A stretch of 64,000 bases of DNA. It comes from Roseibium sp. Sym1. GTDB taxonomy: Bacteria > Pseudomonadota > Alphaproteobacteria > Rhizobiales > Stappiaceae. This document shows positions 53,592-63,638 of the stretch, piece after piece (positions within the stretch are counted from its first letter, which is position 1; each line of letters begins with the position of its first letter). Where the stretch lies: the NCBI RefSeq assembly GCF_027359675.1, contig NZ_CP114786.1, positions 4,066,501-4,130,500 on the forward strand. The letters are read 5' to 3'. Below the pieces are notes generated by a model that was not told the origin of the DNA, did no database searches, and was given only the letters and a program-made list of their open reading frames with translations. Made by a program: the position numbers and the translations under genes.

Positions 53592-53606
53592 GAACATATT
53601 GGAAAC
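53592..53606. promoter_or_regulatory. candidate LexA/SOS box, upstream site
   Basis: GAAC-N7-AAAC, one base from the alphaproteobacterial GAAC-N7-GAAC consensus, about 120 bp before recA. Confidence 0.45.
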
Positions 53607-53658
53607 AAACGCGCATTTCCATTTGAATACCAATCGGTTTTGGCGACTTGAAAAATGA

Positions 53659-53673
53659 GAACAAAAAGTGTAC
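53659..53673. promoter_or_regulatory. candidate LexA/SOS box, recA promoter
   Basis: GAAC-N7-GTAC, close to the alphaproteobacterial SOS consensus and 50 bp upstream of the recA start. The best candidate for LexA control of recA. Confidence 0.55.
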
Positions 53674-53723
53674 AAAAGCCTGCATTGAAACAGCGCGTCC
53701 ATCGTGGAATAAGGAGCGTGAGC

Positions 53724-54794
53724 ATGTCGCAAAGTACCCTTCGTCTCGTAGAAAGCAGCCAGATGGACAAGACAAAAGCGCTTGATGCAGCGCTCAGCCA
53801 AATCGAACGCGCCTTCGGCAAGGGCTCCATCATGAAGATGGGCCAGGGCCAGGCCGTCGAGGTTCAATCCGTCTCGACCGGATCGCTCGGTCTGGATATC
53901 GCCCTGGGCATCGGCGGGTTGCCGCGCGGCCGCATCGTCGAGATCTACGGGCCGGAATCGTCTGGCAAGACGACGCTTGCGCTGCACACGGTTGCCGAGG
54001 CCCAGAAAGAGGGCGGTATCTGTGCCTTTGTCGATGCCGAACACGCGCTCGACCCGATTTACGCCCGCAAGCTCGGGGTCAATATCGACGACCTCCTGAT
54101 CTCCCAGCCCGACGCCGGGGAACAGGCTCTGGAAATCGCCGACACGCTGGTGCGGTCCGGCGCCATCGACGTGCTGGTGATCGATTCCGTTGCCGCCCTG
54201 ACGCCGAAGGCCGAGCTGGAAGGCGAGATGGGCGACAGCCTGCCGGGCATGCAGGCCCGCCTGATGAGCCAGGCACTGCGCAAGCTGACCGCGTCGATTT
54301 CCAAGTCGAAATGCATGGTGATCTTCATCAACCAGATCCGCATGAAGATCGGTGTGATGTTCGGCTCGCCGGAAACCACGACCGGCGGCAACGCCCTCAA
54401 GTTCTATGCCTCCGTCCGCCTCGACATCCGCCGCATCGGTGCGATCAAGGACCGGGACGAGGTCGTCGGCAACCAGACCCGCGTCAAGGTGGTCAAGAAC
54501 AAGCTTGCACCGCCGTTCCGTCAGGTCGAGTTCGACATCATCTACGGCGAAGGGGTGTCCAAGACCGGCGAGCTGATCGACCTCGGGGTCAAGGGCAACA
54601 TTGTCGAGAAATCCGGCGCCTGGTTCTCCTATAACAGCCAGCGCCTCGGCCAGGGGCGCGAGAATTCCAAGCAGTTCCTGAAAGACAATCCGGAAATCGC
54701 CGACGAGATCGAACTGGCGATCCGCCAGAACGCCGGCCTGATCGCGGAGGCAATCATCGATCCGGAGGGCGATTCCCAGGACGCGGACGAATAA
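53724..54794 (+). CDS. recA: recombinase A
   Basis: I start at ATG 53724 (M-S-Q-S-T-L-R-L), with AAGGAG 7 nt upstream, giving 356 residues. Landmarks: [16 protein letters not shown], Walker A G76-P-E-S-S-G-K-T83, [11 protein letters not shown] Walker [12 protein letters not shown] loop, and G-N-A-L-K-F-Y-A. It catalyses homologous strand exchange and LexA self-cleavage. A terminator hairpin lies downstream. The island's right repeat ends 188 bp upstream. Confidence 0.98.
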   Translation: MSQSTLRLVESSQMDKTKALDAALSQIERAFGKGSIMKMGQGQAVEVQSVSTGSLGLDIALGIGGLPRGRIVEIYGPESSGKTTLALHTVAEAQKEGGICAFVDAEHALDPIYARKLGVNIDDLLISQPDAGEQALEIADTLVRSGAIDVLVIDSVAALTPKAELEGEMGDSLPGMQARLMSQALRKLTASISKSKCMVIFINQIRMKIGVMFGSPETTTGGNALKFYASVRLDIRRIGAIKDRDEVVGNQTRVKVVKNKLAPPFRQVEFDIIYGEGVSKTGELIDLGVKGNIVEKSGAWFSYNSQRLGQGRENSKQFLKDNPEIADEIELAIRQNAGLIAEAIIDPEGDSQDADE

Positions 54795-54846
54795 GACCGG
54801 GTCATTCCAGACCCTTGCGGCTCCGGACACTTGTCCGGCCTTCCCT

Positions 54847-54878
54847 GAAGCCTTCTTCCGTTCGCGGGAGAAGGCTTC
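54847..54878 (+). terminator. recA terminator hairpin
   Basis: A 10-bp perfect stem GAAGCCTTCT / AGAAGGCTTC with a 12-nt loop, 53 bp past the recA stop, before alaS. Confidence 0.75.
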
Positions 54879-55076
54879 TGCGTATGGGGACACGTTGGCC
54901 CGCCCCGACCGGCAATTCCGCGGAATTCGGCACGGGTGACAGCGTGCAACCGCTGGACAGGGTTGGAGGTCAAAGTTAAAAGGCTGTTCCGGCCGGGACC
55001 GACGATGTCGTGCGCGGCCTTTTAAAGACTTTCAACCGGCCCGCCGAGACGGGCTACGGACCGATGCGAGACCCGA

Positions 55077-57734
55077 ATGACCGGCGTAAATGAAATCCGC
55101 TCCGCCTTCCTGGACTATTTCAATAAGAACGGACACGAAGTGGTCGAATCCGGACCGCTGGTGCCACGCAACGATCCGACGCTGATGTTCGCGAATGCGG
55201 GCATGAACCAGTTCAAGAACGTCTTCACCGGGCTGGAAAAGCGCGATTATTCGCGCGCGGTGACTTCGCAGAAATGCGTGCGCGCAGGCGGCAAGCACAA
55301 CGACCTCGACAATGTCGGCTACACCGCCCGCCACCACACGTTCTTCGAGATGCTCGGCAACTTTTCCTTCGGCGACTATTTCAAGGACCGGGCGATCGAG
55401 CTTGCCTGGAACCTCGTCACCGGCGAGTTCGGCCTGCCGAAGGACAAGCTGCTGGTGACGGTCTATGCCGAGGACGACCAGGCCTTCGATCTGTGGAAGA
55501 AGATCGCCGGGCTCAGCGAGGACAGGATCATCCGCATCCCGACCTCGGACAATTTCTGGTCGATGGGCGACACCGGCCCCTGCGGGCCGTGTTCGGAGAT
55601 CTTCTACGATCACGGCGAGCACATCTGGGGCGGACCTCCGGGAACGCCGGAAGAGGACGGTGACCGGTTCATCGAGATCTGGAACCTGGTTTTCATGCAA
55701 TACGAGCAGACGCCGGAAGCGCGGCTCGACCTGCCGCGGCCGTCGATCGACACGGGCATGGGCATCGAGCGCATCGCCGCCGTCATGCAGGGCGTGCACA
55801 ACAACTACGACATCGATCTCTTCAAGGCGCTGATCGCCGCCTCCGAAAACGCCACGGGCGTCGACGCGGAAGGCGATGCGCTTGGCAGCCACCGCGTGAT
55901 CGCCGATCACCTGCGCTCCACCAGCTTCCTGATCGCCGACGGCGTGCTGCCGTCCAACGAGGGCAGGGGATACGTGCTGCGCCGGATCATGCGCCGCGGC
56001 ATGCGCCACGCCCACCTGCTCGGCGCCGCCGAACCGCTGATGCACAAGCTGGTGCCGGCGCTGGTGCGCGAGATGGGCCGCGCCTATCCGGAGCTTGGCC
56101 GCGCCGAAGACCTGATCACCGAAACGCTGAAACTTGAGGAAACCCGTTTCCGCAAGACGCTGGAACGCGGCCTTGGCCTGCTCGACAGCGCCACGGAAGA
56201 CCTTGCCGCCGGCGGCCAGCTGGACGGCGAGACCGCCTTCAAGCTCTACGACACCTACGGCTTTCCGCTGGACCTGACCCAGGACGCCCTGCGCGCCCGC
56301 GACATTTCCGTCGATACGGACGGTTTCGATGCCGCCATGGAGCGGCAGAAGGCCGAGGCCCGTGCCGCCTGGTCCGGGTCCGGCGGTGCGGCCACCGAGA
56401 CCGTCTGGTTCGCCTTAAAGGAAAAACACGGCGCCACCGATTTCCTCGGCTACGAAACCGAAACGGCGGAAGGCGTGGTCGCGGGCCTTGCCTCGGACGA
56501 CAAGGAAGTGACCGAGCTGACCGCGGGCCAGAGCGGCTTCGTGGTGCTCAACCAGACGCCTTTCTACGGCGAAAGCGGCGGCCAGGTCGGCGACACCGGG
56601 CTGATGCTGGCCAATGGCGTGAAGGCGCTTGTCACCAACACACAGAAAAAGGCCGACGGCCTGTTCGTGCATTCCGTCACCGTGGAAGAGGGCACGCTTG
56701 CGCCGGGCCTCGCGCTGGAACTGAAGGTCGATCACGGCCGGCGGACATCGATCCGCGCGAACCACTCAGCGACCCACCTGGTGCACGAGGCGCTGCGCGA
56801 GGTGCTCGGCACCCACGTGGCGCAGAAGGGCTCGCTGGTGACGCCCGAGCGCCTGCGCTTCGACTTCTCGCACCCGAAACCTGTCAGCGACGAGGAACTG
56901 GCGACGGTCGAGACCTTTGCCAACGAGATCGTGCTGCAGAACGCGCCGGTCGATACCCGCCTGATGGCGGTGGATGATGCCATCGAGGCCGGCGCGATGG
57001 CGCTGTTCGGCGAGAAATACGGCGAGGAGGTTCGCGTGGTCTCCATGGGCACCGCCCTTCACGGATCCAAGGAAGGCAAACCCTATTCGCTCGAGCTTTG
57101 CGGCGGCACCCATGTCCGGCGCACCGGCGATATCGGCCTGGTGACCCTGGTCAACGAAGGGGCGGTCGCTGCAGGCGTGCGCCGGATCGAGGCGCTGACC
57201 GGGGCGGAGGCACGCACCTACCTGGATGCGCAGGACAAGCGCATGCGCGAGGTTGCAGGCATCCTGAAGACCGGTGCGGACGACGTGCCTGCCCGGGTTG
57301 CCCAGCTGGTGGAGGAACGCCGCAAGCTGGAAAAGGAACTTGCCGACGCTAAGAAGAAGCTCGCCATGGGCGGTGGCGCCGGCGAAGGCGCACCGGTCAG
57401 GGAAGCCGGCAGCTTCAAGGTGATGGCGCGCACAGTCGAGGGAATCAACCCGAAGGATCTGAAGGGCATGGCCGACGAGGCCAAGACGCAGCTCGGTTCC
57501 GGCGTGGTGGTGCTGATCAGCGTGGCGGAGGACGGCAAGGCCGCCATCGTCACCGCCGTGACCAAGGACCTCACCGAAAAGGTCAGCGCGGTCGACCTGG
57601 TACGGATCGGCTCCGAGGCGCTTGGCGGGCGCGGCGGTGGCGGCCGGCCGGACATGGCGCAGGCCGGCGGTCCGGACGGTTCCCGGGCCGACGGCGCCAT
57701 TGCGGCCATTGAAGGTCATCTGGCGGCACTCTGA
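55077..57734 (+). CDS. alaS: alanyl-tRNA synthetase
   Basis: 885 residues, the normal length. The start [12 protein letters not shown] fits. Motif [13 protein letters not shown], editing-domain zinc ligands H563-S-A-T-H567, and C675-G-G-T-H679 with downstream C-terminal DHHA1 G-G-R-G-G-G-G-R-P are all present. It charges tRNA-Ala and deacylates mischarged tRNA. It follows recA, as in many alphaproteobacteria. Confidence 0.98.
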   Translation: MTGVNEIRSAFLDYFNKNGHEVVESGPLVPRNDPTLMFANAGMNQFKNVFTGLEKRDYSRAVTSQKCVRAGGKHNDLDNVGYTARHHTFFEMLGNFSFGDYFKDRAIELAWNLVTGEFGLPKDKLLVTVYAEDDQAFDLWKKIAGLSEDRIIRIPTSDNFWSMGDTGPCGPCSEIFYDHGEHIWGGPPGTPEEDGDRFIEIWNLVFMQYEQTPEARLDLPRPSIDTGMGIERIAAVMQGVHNNYDIDLFKALIAASENATGVDAEGDALGSHRVIADHLRSTSFLIADGVLPSNEGRGYVLRRIMRRGMRHAHLLGAAEPLMHKLVPALVREMGRAYPELGRAEDLITETLKLEETRFRKTLERGLGLLDSATEDLAAGGQLDGETAFKLYDTYGFPLDLTQDALRARDISVDTDGFDAAMERQKAEARAAWSGSGGAATETVWFALKEKHGATDFLGYETETAEGVVAGLASDDKEVTELTAGQSGFVVLNQTPFYGESGGQVGDTGLMLANGVKALVTNTQKKADGLFVHSVTVEEGTLAPGLALELKVDHGRRTSIRANHSATHLVHEALREVLGTHVAQKGSLVTPERLRFDFSHPKPVSDEELATVETFANEIVLQNAPVDTRLMAVDDAIEAGAMALFGEKYGEEVRVVSMGTALHGSKEGKPYSLELCGGTHVRRTGDIGLVTLVNEGAVAAGVRRIEALTGAEARTYLDAQDKRMREVAGILKTGADDVPARVAQLVEERRKLEKELADAKKKLAMGGGAGEGAPVREAGSFKVMARTVEGINPKDLKGMADEAKTQLGSGVVVLISVAEDGKAAIVTAVTKDLTEKVSAVDLVRIGSEALGGRGGGGRPDMAQAGGPDGSRADGAIAAIEGHLAAL

Positions 57735-57766
57735 CCACCATCGAAGCGGCTGAGGAAATGTGAAGA

Positions 57767-57788
57767 GGGCGGTTCCATGGGACCGCCC
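57767..57788. terminator. bidirectional hairpin between convergent alaS and GDPD genes
   Basis: Arms GGGCGGTTCC / GGGACCGCCC (one mismatch) with a short loop, followed by a T-rich stretch on the plus strand. It serves the convergent genes. Confidence 0.7.
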
Positions 57789-57792
57789 CTTG

Positions 57793-58758
57793 TCATTTTC
57801 TCTTTCCGAGAGCCGGACCGATGACCTCGATCCGGTTGGTCCAGATGTAACCGCCAAAACCTTCCGGGACTTTGGCCAGTTGCTCGAGCGTGTCGATGCC
57901 GGCGGTTCCCTTCGGCGGGCCGCTCAGGACGATTTCCGCGCCGTTTTCCTCCATGCGCTGAAGAAAGCGGTTGGGCCAGCCCCACAGCCACACCGCGTAG
58001 TTGACCGGGACCAGGATCTGCCTGTTGCGGCAGGACGCCGGTACATGGCCGGACCAGCCGAGCACGATATAGCCGAGCAGACAGGACTTGGTGTCTTCCT
58101 TTGTGAAGCCCCGCACGCCCGGTGTCAGTTCGACAAAACGCTGCGTCGGGGAGGCGCCGCCATAAACCCCCCAGATACGCTCTTTCCATTCTGGATGCTG
58201 CAGCAGGAGGGTGTGAAGCCGGTCGGCTTCGCTTGCATCCCGGCTCTTGAAATTGACGAGGAAAAGTCCGTCCGGGAACCGGTCCAGGACCTCGGAAAGC
58301 GCCGGCATACGGACCCCGTCCTTGCCCCGGAACGGATGGGTCCTGCCGCCATCGGCGGTGTAGCCATAGCCGATGTCGAGCGTCTGCAGCTCGGTCAGGT
58401 CATGGTCCCGGGTCACACCGGTGCCATTGGTCCGGCAATCCAGCGTCCAGTCGTGAAAGACCGCAAAGTGTCCGTCGGTGGTCGGGTGAATGTCGAGTTC
58501 GACAATGGCTGCGCCGGCGGCAAAGGCCGCCTCCATCGATGCCTCCGTGTTTTCAAGGTAGGCGTGGGAAGGTGTGGCTATGCGTGTCGCGGTGCAGGTG
58601 TCGCGCCCGATGTCCTTGCGGTCATAGGTCTGGTGCACGCCGCGATGCGCAATGAGCGTCGGCCGGCCGGTTTCCGGGGAAGCAGCAAGCCAGGAGGCAT
58701 TGGCGGCATAAAGGGCGAGGCCGGCCAACACCAGCACAAGGGCTAGTTTACGGGCCAT
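57793..58758 (-). CDS. secreted glycerophosphodiester phosphodiesterase
   Basis: 321 residues with an N-terminal signal-anchor (L-A-L-V-L-V-L-A-G-L-A-L-Y). GDPD motifs: A-H-R-G, E-N-T-E-A-S, E-L-D-I-H-P-T-T-D-G, F-H-D-W-T-L-D-C. It hydrolyses glycerophosphodiesters to glycerol 3-phosphate. It lies convergent with alaS. Likely periplasmic or membrane-anchored. Confidence 0.9.
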   Translation of the reverse strand: MARKLALVLVLAGLALYAANASWLAASPETGRPTLIAHRGVHQTYDRKDIGRDTCTATRIATPSHAYLENTEASMEAAFAAGAAIVELDIHPTTDGHFAVFHDWTLDCRTNGTGVTRDHDLTELQTLDIGYGYTADGGRTHPFRGKDGVRMPALSEVLDRFPDGLFLVNFKSRDASEADRLHTLLLQHPEWKERIWGVYGGASPTQRFVELTPGVRGFTKEDTKSCLLGYIVLGWSGHVPASCRNRQILVPVNYAVWLWGWPNRFLQRMEENGAEIVLSGPPKGTAGIDTLEQLAKVPEGFGGYIWTNRIEVIGPALGKRK

Positions 58759-58862
58759 GAAAATCCATCGGCAGAATCAGACTGGAACAATCCTGACTGT
58801 ATCTGCCGGAAGTGTGGCGCCGGCATGACCCGCCCGGCCGAGCTTCAAACGGACGGCCCCGC

Positions 58863-58988
58863 TCAGATCAGCGCGGCCGAGATTGCCAGGACGGCGGCGG
58901 CCAGAACGGTCGAAACGACCAGCATCTTGAGCACGACATGATGCGGGGTGGTTTCTGCGGCCCGGACCTTGTTGGTGTCGATCGTCAT
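58863..58988 (-). CDS. small single-helix membrane protein
   Basis: The ATG at 58988 has GGAGG 6 nt upstream, the clearest choice in the frame, and yields 41 residues: a polar N-terminus (M-T-I-D-T-N-K-V) then one helix, L-V-V-S-T-V-L-A-A-A-V-L-A-I. Its 58759-59178 neighbourhood holds no other gene that I can support. Function unknown. Confidence 0.6.
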   Translation of the reverse strand: MTIDTNKVRAAETTPHHVVLKMLVVSTVLAAAVLAISAALI

Positions 58989-59178
58989 GGTTTCCTCCAT
59001 GCTTTCGGTGGCTACTCCATTTAAATGGGGCGTATTGCGCTGGGGCCAAATCACGATGCCGCGACCCGACAGCCGCAGGAATGCGCCGATGCGCGCACGA
59101 GACGTCTGCGGGCTTTGTCACCCGGCGTTCTTCGGTTATTCATTGAAATCAGGAGTTTGACGCGAAACGGGGAGCGCC

Positions 59179-60519
59179 GTGCACGAAGAGACCTTGAAAC
59201 GGGCGCTTTACGAGGTGCTGGAGGATACGGGCAAGCGCAAACTGGTCGCACGCGCGGTGCGGCAGGCTCTGGTGGTGCTGATCCTGATAAACATTGTGCT
59301 GGCCGTTCTGGAAACCGTGCCGGAGGTGCGTGATTTCCTGGGCACCCACCTGCGCCTGGTCCAGCTCGGCAGCGGGTTTGTCTTCCTGATCGAATATGTG
59401 CTTCGGCTCTATGTGGCCGACCTGCACCCGCCCCTGCGCAGATATGGCCCCATCGGTGCGCGCCTGCGCTACGCGTTTCATCCGGACGCGATCATCGATC
59501 TCATCGGCGCGCTGCCGCTGCTGTTCGTCCTGTTTCTTCCCAACCAGGCTGTCACGATCGTCGTCATCCTGCGGTTGATGCGGTTCCTGAAGCTGGCGCG
59601 CTATTCGCCGGCGCTACGTTCATTGATCTCGGCCGTGGCCGGTGAACGCAAGGCGTTGCTTGGTTCGACCATGATCATTGCCGGGGTAATCCTGCTATCG
59701 GCGACACTCATGTACCTGATTGAAAACGATGACCAGCCGGAAAAGTTCCGCAGCATCCTGCACGGCATCTACTGGGCGATCACAACTGTCACCACGGTCG
59801 GCTACGGCGATGTCGTGCCGGTCAGCAATCTGGGCAAGATGGTCGGCAGCTTCGTGATGCTGATGGGCTATGGCCTGATCGCGCTGCCGGTCGGCATCAT
59901 CGCGTCGGCATTTGCCCGCGAGATTCACAGCAGGGATTTCGTGGTGACCTGGTCCATGGTGGCACGTGTGCCCCTGTTTGAGGACCTGACGGCGACGGAA
60001 ATCGCCGAAGTTTCCAAGTTGCTCCAGGCGCAAAGTGTCAAGAAGGGCGGGATCATTGCCGACCAGGGCGATGTCGCCGACCGAATGTATTTCATCTCCA
60101 CCGGAGAAGTGGAAATCAAGCTCCCCCATGACACCGTCTATCTGGGCGAAGGCAGTTTTTTCGGCGAACTCGCCCTGATCAACCAGACCCGGCGGACAGC
60201 GAAAGTGACAGCCTACAGCGATTGCCAGCTGCTCGTCCTGGAGGTCGAAGCGCTGCAGCAGCTGATGCGCCGGGACGAGAGCTTGGCCAAGAAAATCATG
60301 GCCGAGGCCAGGGAGCGCGCACTCGCCGGCAAGAAAGTCCTTGGCGAGCTTGCCGAGGAAGAACTCGAGCAGGCCGGCGTGTTTGCTTCCATAGACGAGA
60401 TGGAGCAGGAGCCGAAACTGTTCGAGGACGACGATCCGGTCGCCGCGAAGGACGAGAAGCCGGATGAAGCCAAATCTGACGAAGGCGCGCCGGACGACGA
60501 CACGCCGGGCAAAGGCTGA
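59179..60519 (+). CDS. cyclic nucleotide-gated potassium channel
   Basis: The GTG at 59179 follows GGGGAG. Six transmembrane helices, including an S4-like R-L-M-R-F-L-K-L-A-R, lead to the pore helix and filter T206-V-G-Y-G-D211. A C-terminal cyclic-nucleotide domain shows F-F-G-E-L-A-L-I-N-Q-T-R-R-T-A-K-V, the phosphate-binding cassette. It resembles the MlotiK1 class. A ~60-residue acidic tail (E-D-D-D-P-V-A-A-K-D-E-K) is unusual. It should sit in the inner membrane. Confidence 0.93.
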   Translation: MHEETLKRALYEVLEDTGKRKLVARAVRQALVVLILINIVLAVLETVPEVRDFLGTHLRLVQLGSGFVFLIEYVLRLYVADLHPPLRRYGPIGARLRYAFHPDAIIDLIGALPLLFVLFLPNQAVTIVVILRLMRFLKLARYSPALRSLISAVAGERKALLGSTMIIAGVILLSATLMYLIENDDQPEKFRSILHGIYWAITTVTTVGYGDVVPVSNLGKMVGSFVMLMGYGLIALPVGIIASAFAREIHSRDFVVTWSMVARVPLFEDLTATEIAEVSKLLQAQSVKKGGIIADQGDVADRMYFISTGEVEIKLPHDTVYLGEGSFFGELALINQTRRTAKVTAYSDCQLLVLEVEALQQLMRRDESLAKKIMAEARERALAGKKVLGELAEEELEQAGVFASIDEMEQEPKLFEDDDPVAAKDEKPDEAKSDEGAPDDDTPGKG

Positions 60520-60564
60520 TCTGTCGGGTCTTCAGACAAGCAGACGTCTCCCGCTCAGTAGCAG

Positions 60565-60655
60565 GGCAATCGCATTTGGCAGGGCATGGCTCCCTCTCCC
60601 TGTCGGAGAGGTAAACTTGGCGACTGCGGACAGAACTTGGTCAAATGCGATTGCC
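60565..60655. repeat. dispersed palindromic repeat, copy 4 (inverted)
   Basis: Outer arms GGCAATCGCA (60565-60574) and TGCGATTGCC (60646-60655). The sequence is the reverse complement of copy 1 (45-135), including the single short core hairpin. It fills most of the gap before the convergent gene at 60662. Confidence 0.75.
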
Positions 60656-60661
60656 TCCCGC

Positions 60662-61135
60662 TCAGTAGGGGGTCAGGCCGGGTGGCAACTGCGCATAGAG
60701 CGGGTCGCCCTGCCAGAACACGTCCGTCGGCCCGACGGCGAAGTCGATCAGGTTCCAGCGGTCATATTGATATCGCAGCAGCGCGAAGGTGATGATCCCG
60801 TCCATGTATTCGGCCTGGTTGGCGTAGGTGGTCCGGTAGAGATCGATGGCGCCGCCGCCAGGGCGCTGCGGGCTCAGCTGGACGAAGGCCCAGCCGCTGC
60901 CGGAGCGCATCCAGTTCACGACGAATTCGACCGGCGGTCCGAGACGTGCTTCCACCATGGGACGGACCGTGTTGAGGATATCGGAGCGCTCCGCCGTGCC
61001 GCGGGCCGGCTCGTGGACGCTTTGGGCAAAGGCACCGATACTCGCGGCGGTAAGCAGGACTGCGCTTAAGAAAAGCGTCTTAACGGTCTGGATTATCGAT
61101 GAAAAAGGCCGTTTTTGAGAAAGTGATTCAAGCAT
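60662..61135 (-). CDS. secreted protein of unknown function
   Basis: 157 residues. A signal peptide ends I-G-A-F-A-Q-S. The mature part includes T-V-R-P-M-V-E-A-R-L-G-P-P-V-E-F and G-W-A-F-V-Q-L-S-P-Q-R-P-G-G-G. No family recognised; it may be a small periplasmic protein. A later in-frame ATG could shorten it. It diverges from the racemase gene. Confidence 0.7.
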   Translation of the reverse strand: MLESLSQKRPFSSIIQTVKTLFLSAVLLTAASIGAFAQSVHEPARGTAERSDILNTVRPMVEARLGPPVEFVVNWMRSGSGWAFVQLSPQRPGGGAIDLYRTTYANQAEYMDGIITFALLRYQYDRWNLIDFAVGPTDVFWQGDPLYAQLPPGLTPY

Positions 61136-61192
61136 GGAAAGTCCTCATCTACCGCCCGCATCGGGCGGACCTCAGGCGGGAGGAAGGCTAGC

Positions 61193-61888
61193 ATGAAAGC
61201 GATCGGGCTGCTTGGCGGAATGAGCTGGGAAAGCACCGCCGTCTATTATCGGCATCTCAACCGCATGGCGCGTGAACGCCTAGGCGGACTGCACTCGGCC
61301 AGATGCCTGATCTGGTCATTCGATTTTGCCGAGATCGAGGCCGCGCAGGCGACCGGCGACTGGGACGGGGCGACGGAGATGATGGTCGTGGCGGCGCGAA
61401 ACCTTGAACGGGGCGGGGCGGAATGTCTGGTCATCTGCACCAACACCATGCACAAGATGGCAGGCGAGGTTGAGGCCGCCGTCGGAATCCCGCTTCTTCA
61501 CATTGGCGATGCAACCGGGCCGGCGATCCGGGAAGCGGGCTGCAATGCGCCGCTGCTGCTCGCCACCGCGTACACCATGGAGCAGGATTTCTACAAGGGG
61601 CACCTGCGCGACCGGCACGGTATCGAGGTGCGCATACCCGGATCCGACGACCGGGACGAGGTGCATCGCATCATCTACGAGGAGCTCTGCCGCGGAGAGA
61701 CCTGGGCCGACAGCAAGCAGACCTTTCTGGACGTGGTGCAGACCGAGGCAGAAAAAGGCGCCGACGGCGTCATCTTCGGCTGCACGGAAATCGGCCTCCT
61801 GGTGGCGGCGGACGATTTCGATATGCCCGTCTTCGACACCACGGTGCTGCATGCGCGAGCCGCACTCGACTTCGCCCTGGCGAAATAG
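61193..61888 (+). CDS. aspartate/glutamate racemase family protein
   Basis: 231 residues. The catalytic cysteine pair is C82 in V-I-C-T-N-T-M-H and C197 in F-G-C-T-E-I-G-L-L, standard for the PLP-independent family. The N-terminal motif is G-L-L-G-G-M-S-W-E-S-T. GGAGG lies about 11 nt upstream of the ATG. It probably racemises aspartate; hydantoin or other substrates are alternatives. It stands alone. Confidence 0.9.
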   Translation: MKAIGLLGGMSWESTAVYYRHLNRMARERLGGLHSARCLIWSFDFAEIEAAQATGDWDGATEMMVVAARNLERGGAECLVICTNTMHKMAGEVEAAVGIPLLHIGDATGPAIREAGCNAPLLLATAYTMEQDFYKGHLRDRHGIEVRIPGSDDRDEVHRIIYEELCRGETWADSKQTFLDVVQTEAEKGADGVIFGCTEIGLLVAADDFDMPVFDTTVLHARAALDFALAK

Positions 61889-61963
61889 GGAACTTGCCGC
61901 CGGCCGTTGCTCTAGCCGTCCCGGCTTCGGGCCGGGATCGGCCTCAGATGGACGAAATCCCGA

Positions 61964-62521
61964 TCAGCCCGGCACGATCGGCTGGACCGGTGTCACCTGT
62001 GCTTCCCACAGCGCCTTGAATTCCGGCAGGCCGAGGGTGGCGAGCGTCTCGTGGTTCGGGCCCAGGATTTCGTAGATCATCCCGTCAGTGCCGCGATTGC
62101 TGAACCAGGCGATGCAGTCGACGTCGCCGCCGCCCTCCGTGTGGGGGGCTCCGCCGGCCGGCTTTTCCACGAAACTCGCCGTCGGGCGGATTTCGGTCAG
62201 GGCGCCTTCCTCGTCGTAGAGCCGCAGTTCACCCTGAATAATGAAGGTGCTGTAGTCCGCGTGGTGCCGGTGTAGCACGATGCGCTGGTTGGCCGCGAAC
62301 TTCAGAAGAAGGTCGACCACTTTTGCGTCCGGATCGACCCGGAGCACGTGGTACCAGACGTGGTCGATGCCCTCCAGACTGTTCCAGGTGATATTCGACT
62401 GGTCGAACGAGCCCGCCGCAGGGACTGCCGCCGACGCCGCGCTGCCGCCGACTGCCACCGCCGCAGCCGCGGTGCCGACGCCGGCGAGACCTTCGCGGCG
62501 CGTGATTTTCCTGTCTGTCAT
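61964..62521 (-). CDS. Tat-exported cupin domain protein
   Basis: I start at 62521 (M-T-D-R-K-I-T-R-R-E-G-L), with GGGAGG upstream, giving 185 residues. The R-R motif with a hydrophobic stretch is a Tat signal. The cupin motif is L-H-R-H-H-A-D-Y-S-T-F-I-I-Q-G-E-L. It may be a periplasmic dioxygenase-like or binding protein; no substrate is assignable. It diverges from an AraC regulator over 112 bp, so regulation by that protein is likely (inference). Confidence 0.8.
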   Translation of the reverse strand: MTDRKITRREGLAGVGTAAAAVAVGGSAASAAVPAAGSFDQSNITWNSLEGIDHVWYHVLRVDPDAKVVDLLLKFAANQRIVLHRHHADYSTFIIQGELRLYDEEGALTEIRPTASFVEKPAGGAPHTEGGGDVDCIAWFSNRGTDGMIYEILGPNHETLATLGLPEFKALWEAQVTPVQPIVPG

Positions 62522-62633
62522 GATTACCTCCCATCGCGAAGACAACCGATATGTTTCGCCGGTCCGTGTTGGCACATCCCGCCTTTGAATTCTTGCCATT
62601 TGGTGCCATGCTCGGCATCGGGGAGGTTGAACA

Positions 62634-63629
62634 ATGGCCGGTTACACGCGTGCGAGCGCTCTTGGACCGATCACGGATTTCGTCGAGGCGCGCGGCGGCT
62701 CGATCGGGCGGATATTCCGCCGTGTCGACCTGCCTCTTGCTCTTCTGGACAATCCCGACCTTCCGCTTCCCTTGAGCGAGCAGTTCAAGGTGCTGAGCGA
62801 AGCGGGGCGCGACATCGGCGACCCGTACTTCGGCGCAGCGCTCGGGCAGCTCGTGAGCATGAACAAGTTGAGCGCCTTCGGTGCCTGGGTGAGCAGTGCA
62901 CCGACGCTGGCGGGCGCGATCGACCGTTCCGCCCGCGGTCTCAATCGTTTCCTTCAGACCGAGACAGTGTTGCGCTTCCGGATATCGGGAACGAAGGCGC
63001 GCTGGTCCATCGAGTTCCTGGATCCCGGGCGCGACGGCAGGTTTCAAAATGAACTCCTGGGTGTCAGCTACCTGATCGACGGCGTGCGCCATTTCGCAGG
63101 CAGCGGCTGGTCGCCGTCGCTGATCCGCTCGACCTGCGTCGGCGCGGCGCAGGCCGCGGAGCTGGAGAAGATCTTCCGCGCACCGGTCCGGCACGGCGCG
63201 CGGGCATCTGCGGTCGAATTCGATGTGGGGCTGCTTGCGGCGACCGGACGGATGAAGGAGCGTCCCGATTTCGGGTCGGAGCCGCCGATCGCGCCCGACT
63301 TCGGCTTGCGGGAAGAGGTGGCGATGCTGTCGTCCATCGCGCTTCTGGAAGGGCATCCGAAAATCGACTGGGTCGCCCGCAAACTGTCTATGAGCCGCCG
63401 TTCCCTGCAAAGGGCGCTGGACGCGGAAAGCTGCAGTTTCTCGACCGTTCTCGACGGCCTGATCAAGGACCGGGCGATGGTTCTGCTCCGGTCAGGCAAT
63501 CGCAGCCTGACCGATATTGCGCTTCAGCTGGGCTACAGCGACGGCGCGCATTTTTCCCGGGCGTTCCGGCGCTGGACCGGAATGGCCCCTTCGCAGTACC
63601 GCGCCCGTTCGCAGCGAATTCACGCATGA
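62634..63629 (+). CDS. AraC family transcriptional regulator
   Basis: 331 residues. The N-terminal region (arabinose-operon-like) contains A-A-L-G-Q-L-V and F-G-A-W-V. The C-terminal HTH pair is K-L-S-M-S-R-R-S-L-Q-R-A-L and L-T-D-I-A-L-Q-L-G-Y-S-D-G-A-H-F-S-R-A-F-R-R-W. It belongs to the AraC group with a fused N-terminal domain (OruR-like). It diverges from the cupin gene, which it likely controls. Confidence 0.88.
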   Translation: MAGYTRASALGPITDFVEARGGSIGRIFRRVDLPLALLDNPDLPLPLSEQFKVLSEAGRDIGDPYFGAALGQLVSMNKLSAFGAWVSSAPTLAGAIDRSARGLNRFLQTETVLRFRISGTKARWSIEFLDPGRDGRFQNELLGVSYLIDGVRHFAGSGWSPSLIRSTCVGAAQAAELEKIFRAPVRHGARASAVEFDVGLLAATGRMKERPDFGSEPPIAPDFGLREEVAMLSSIALLEGHPKIDWVARKLSMSRRSLQRALDAESCSFSTVLDGLIKDRAMVLLRSGNRSLTDIALQLGYSDGAHFSRAFRRWTGMAPSQYRARSQRIHA

Positions 63630-63638
63630 CCGGTGTCA

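Noticed and set aside
53586..54893. A 435-residue minus-strand frame
   Set aside because: It is antisense to recA, which is unambiguous.
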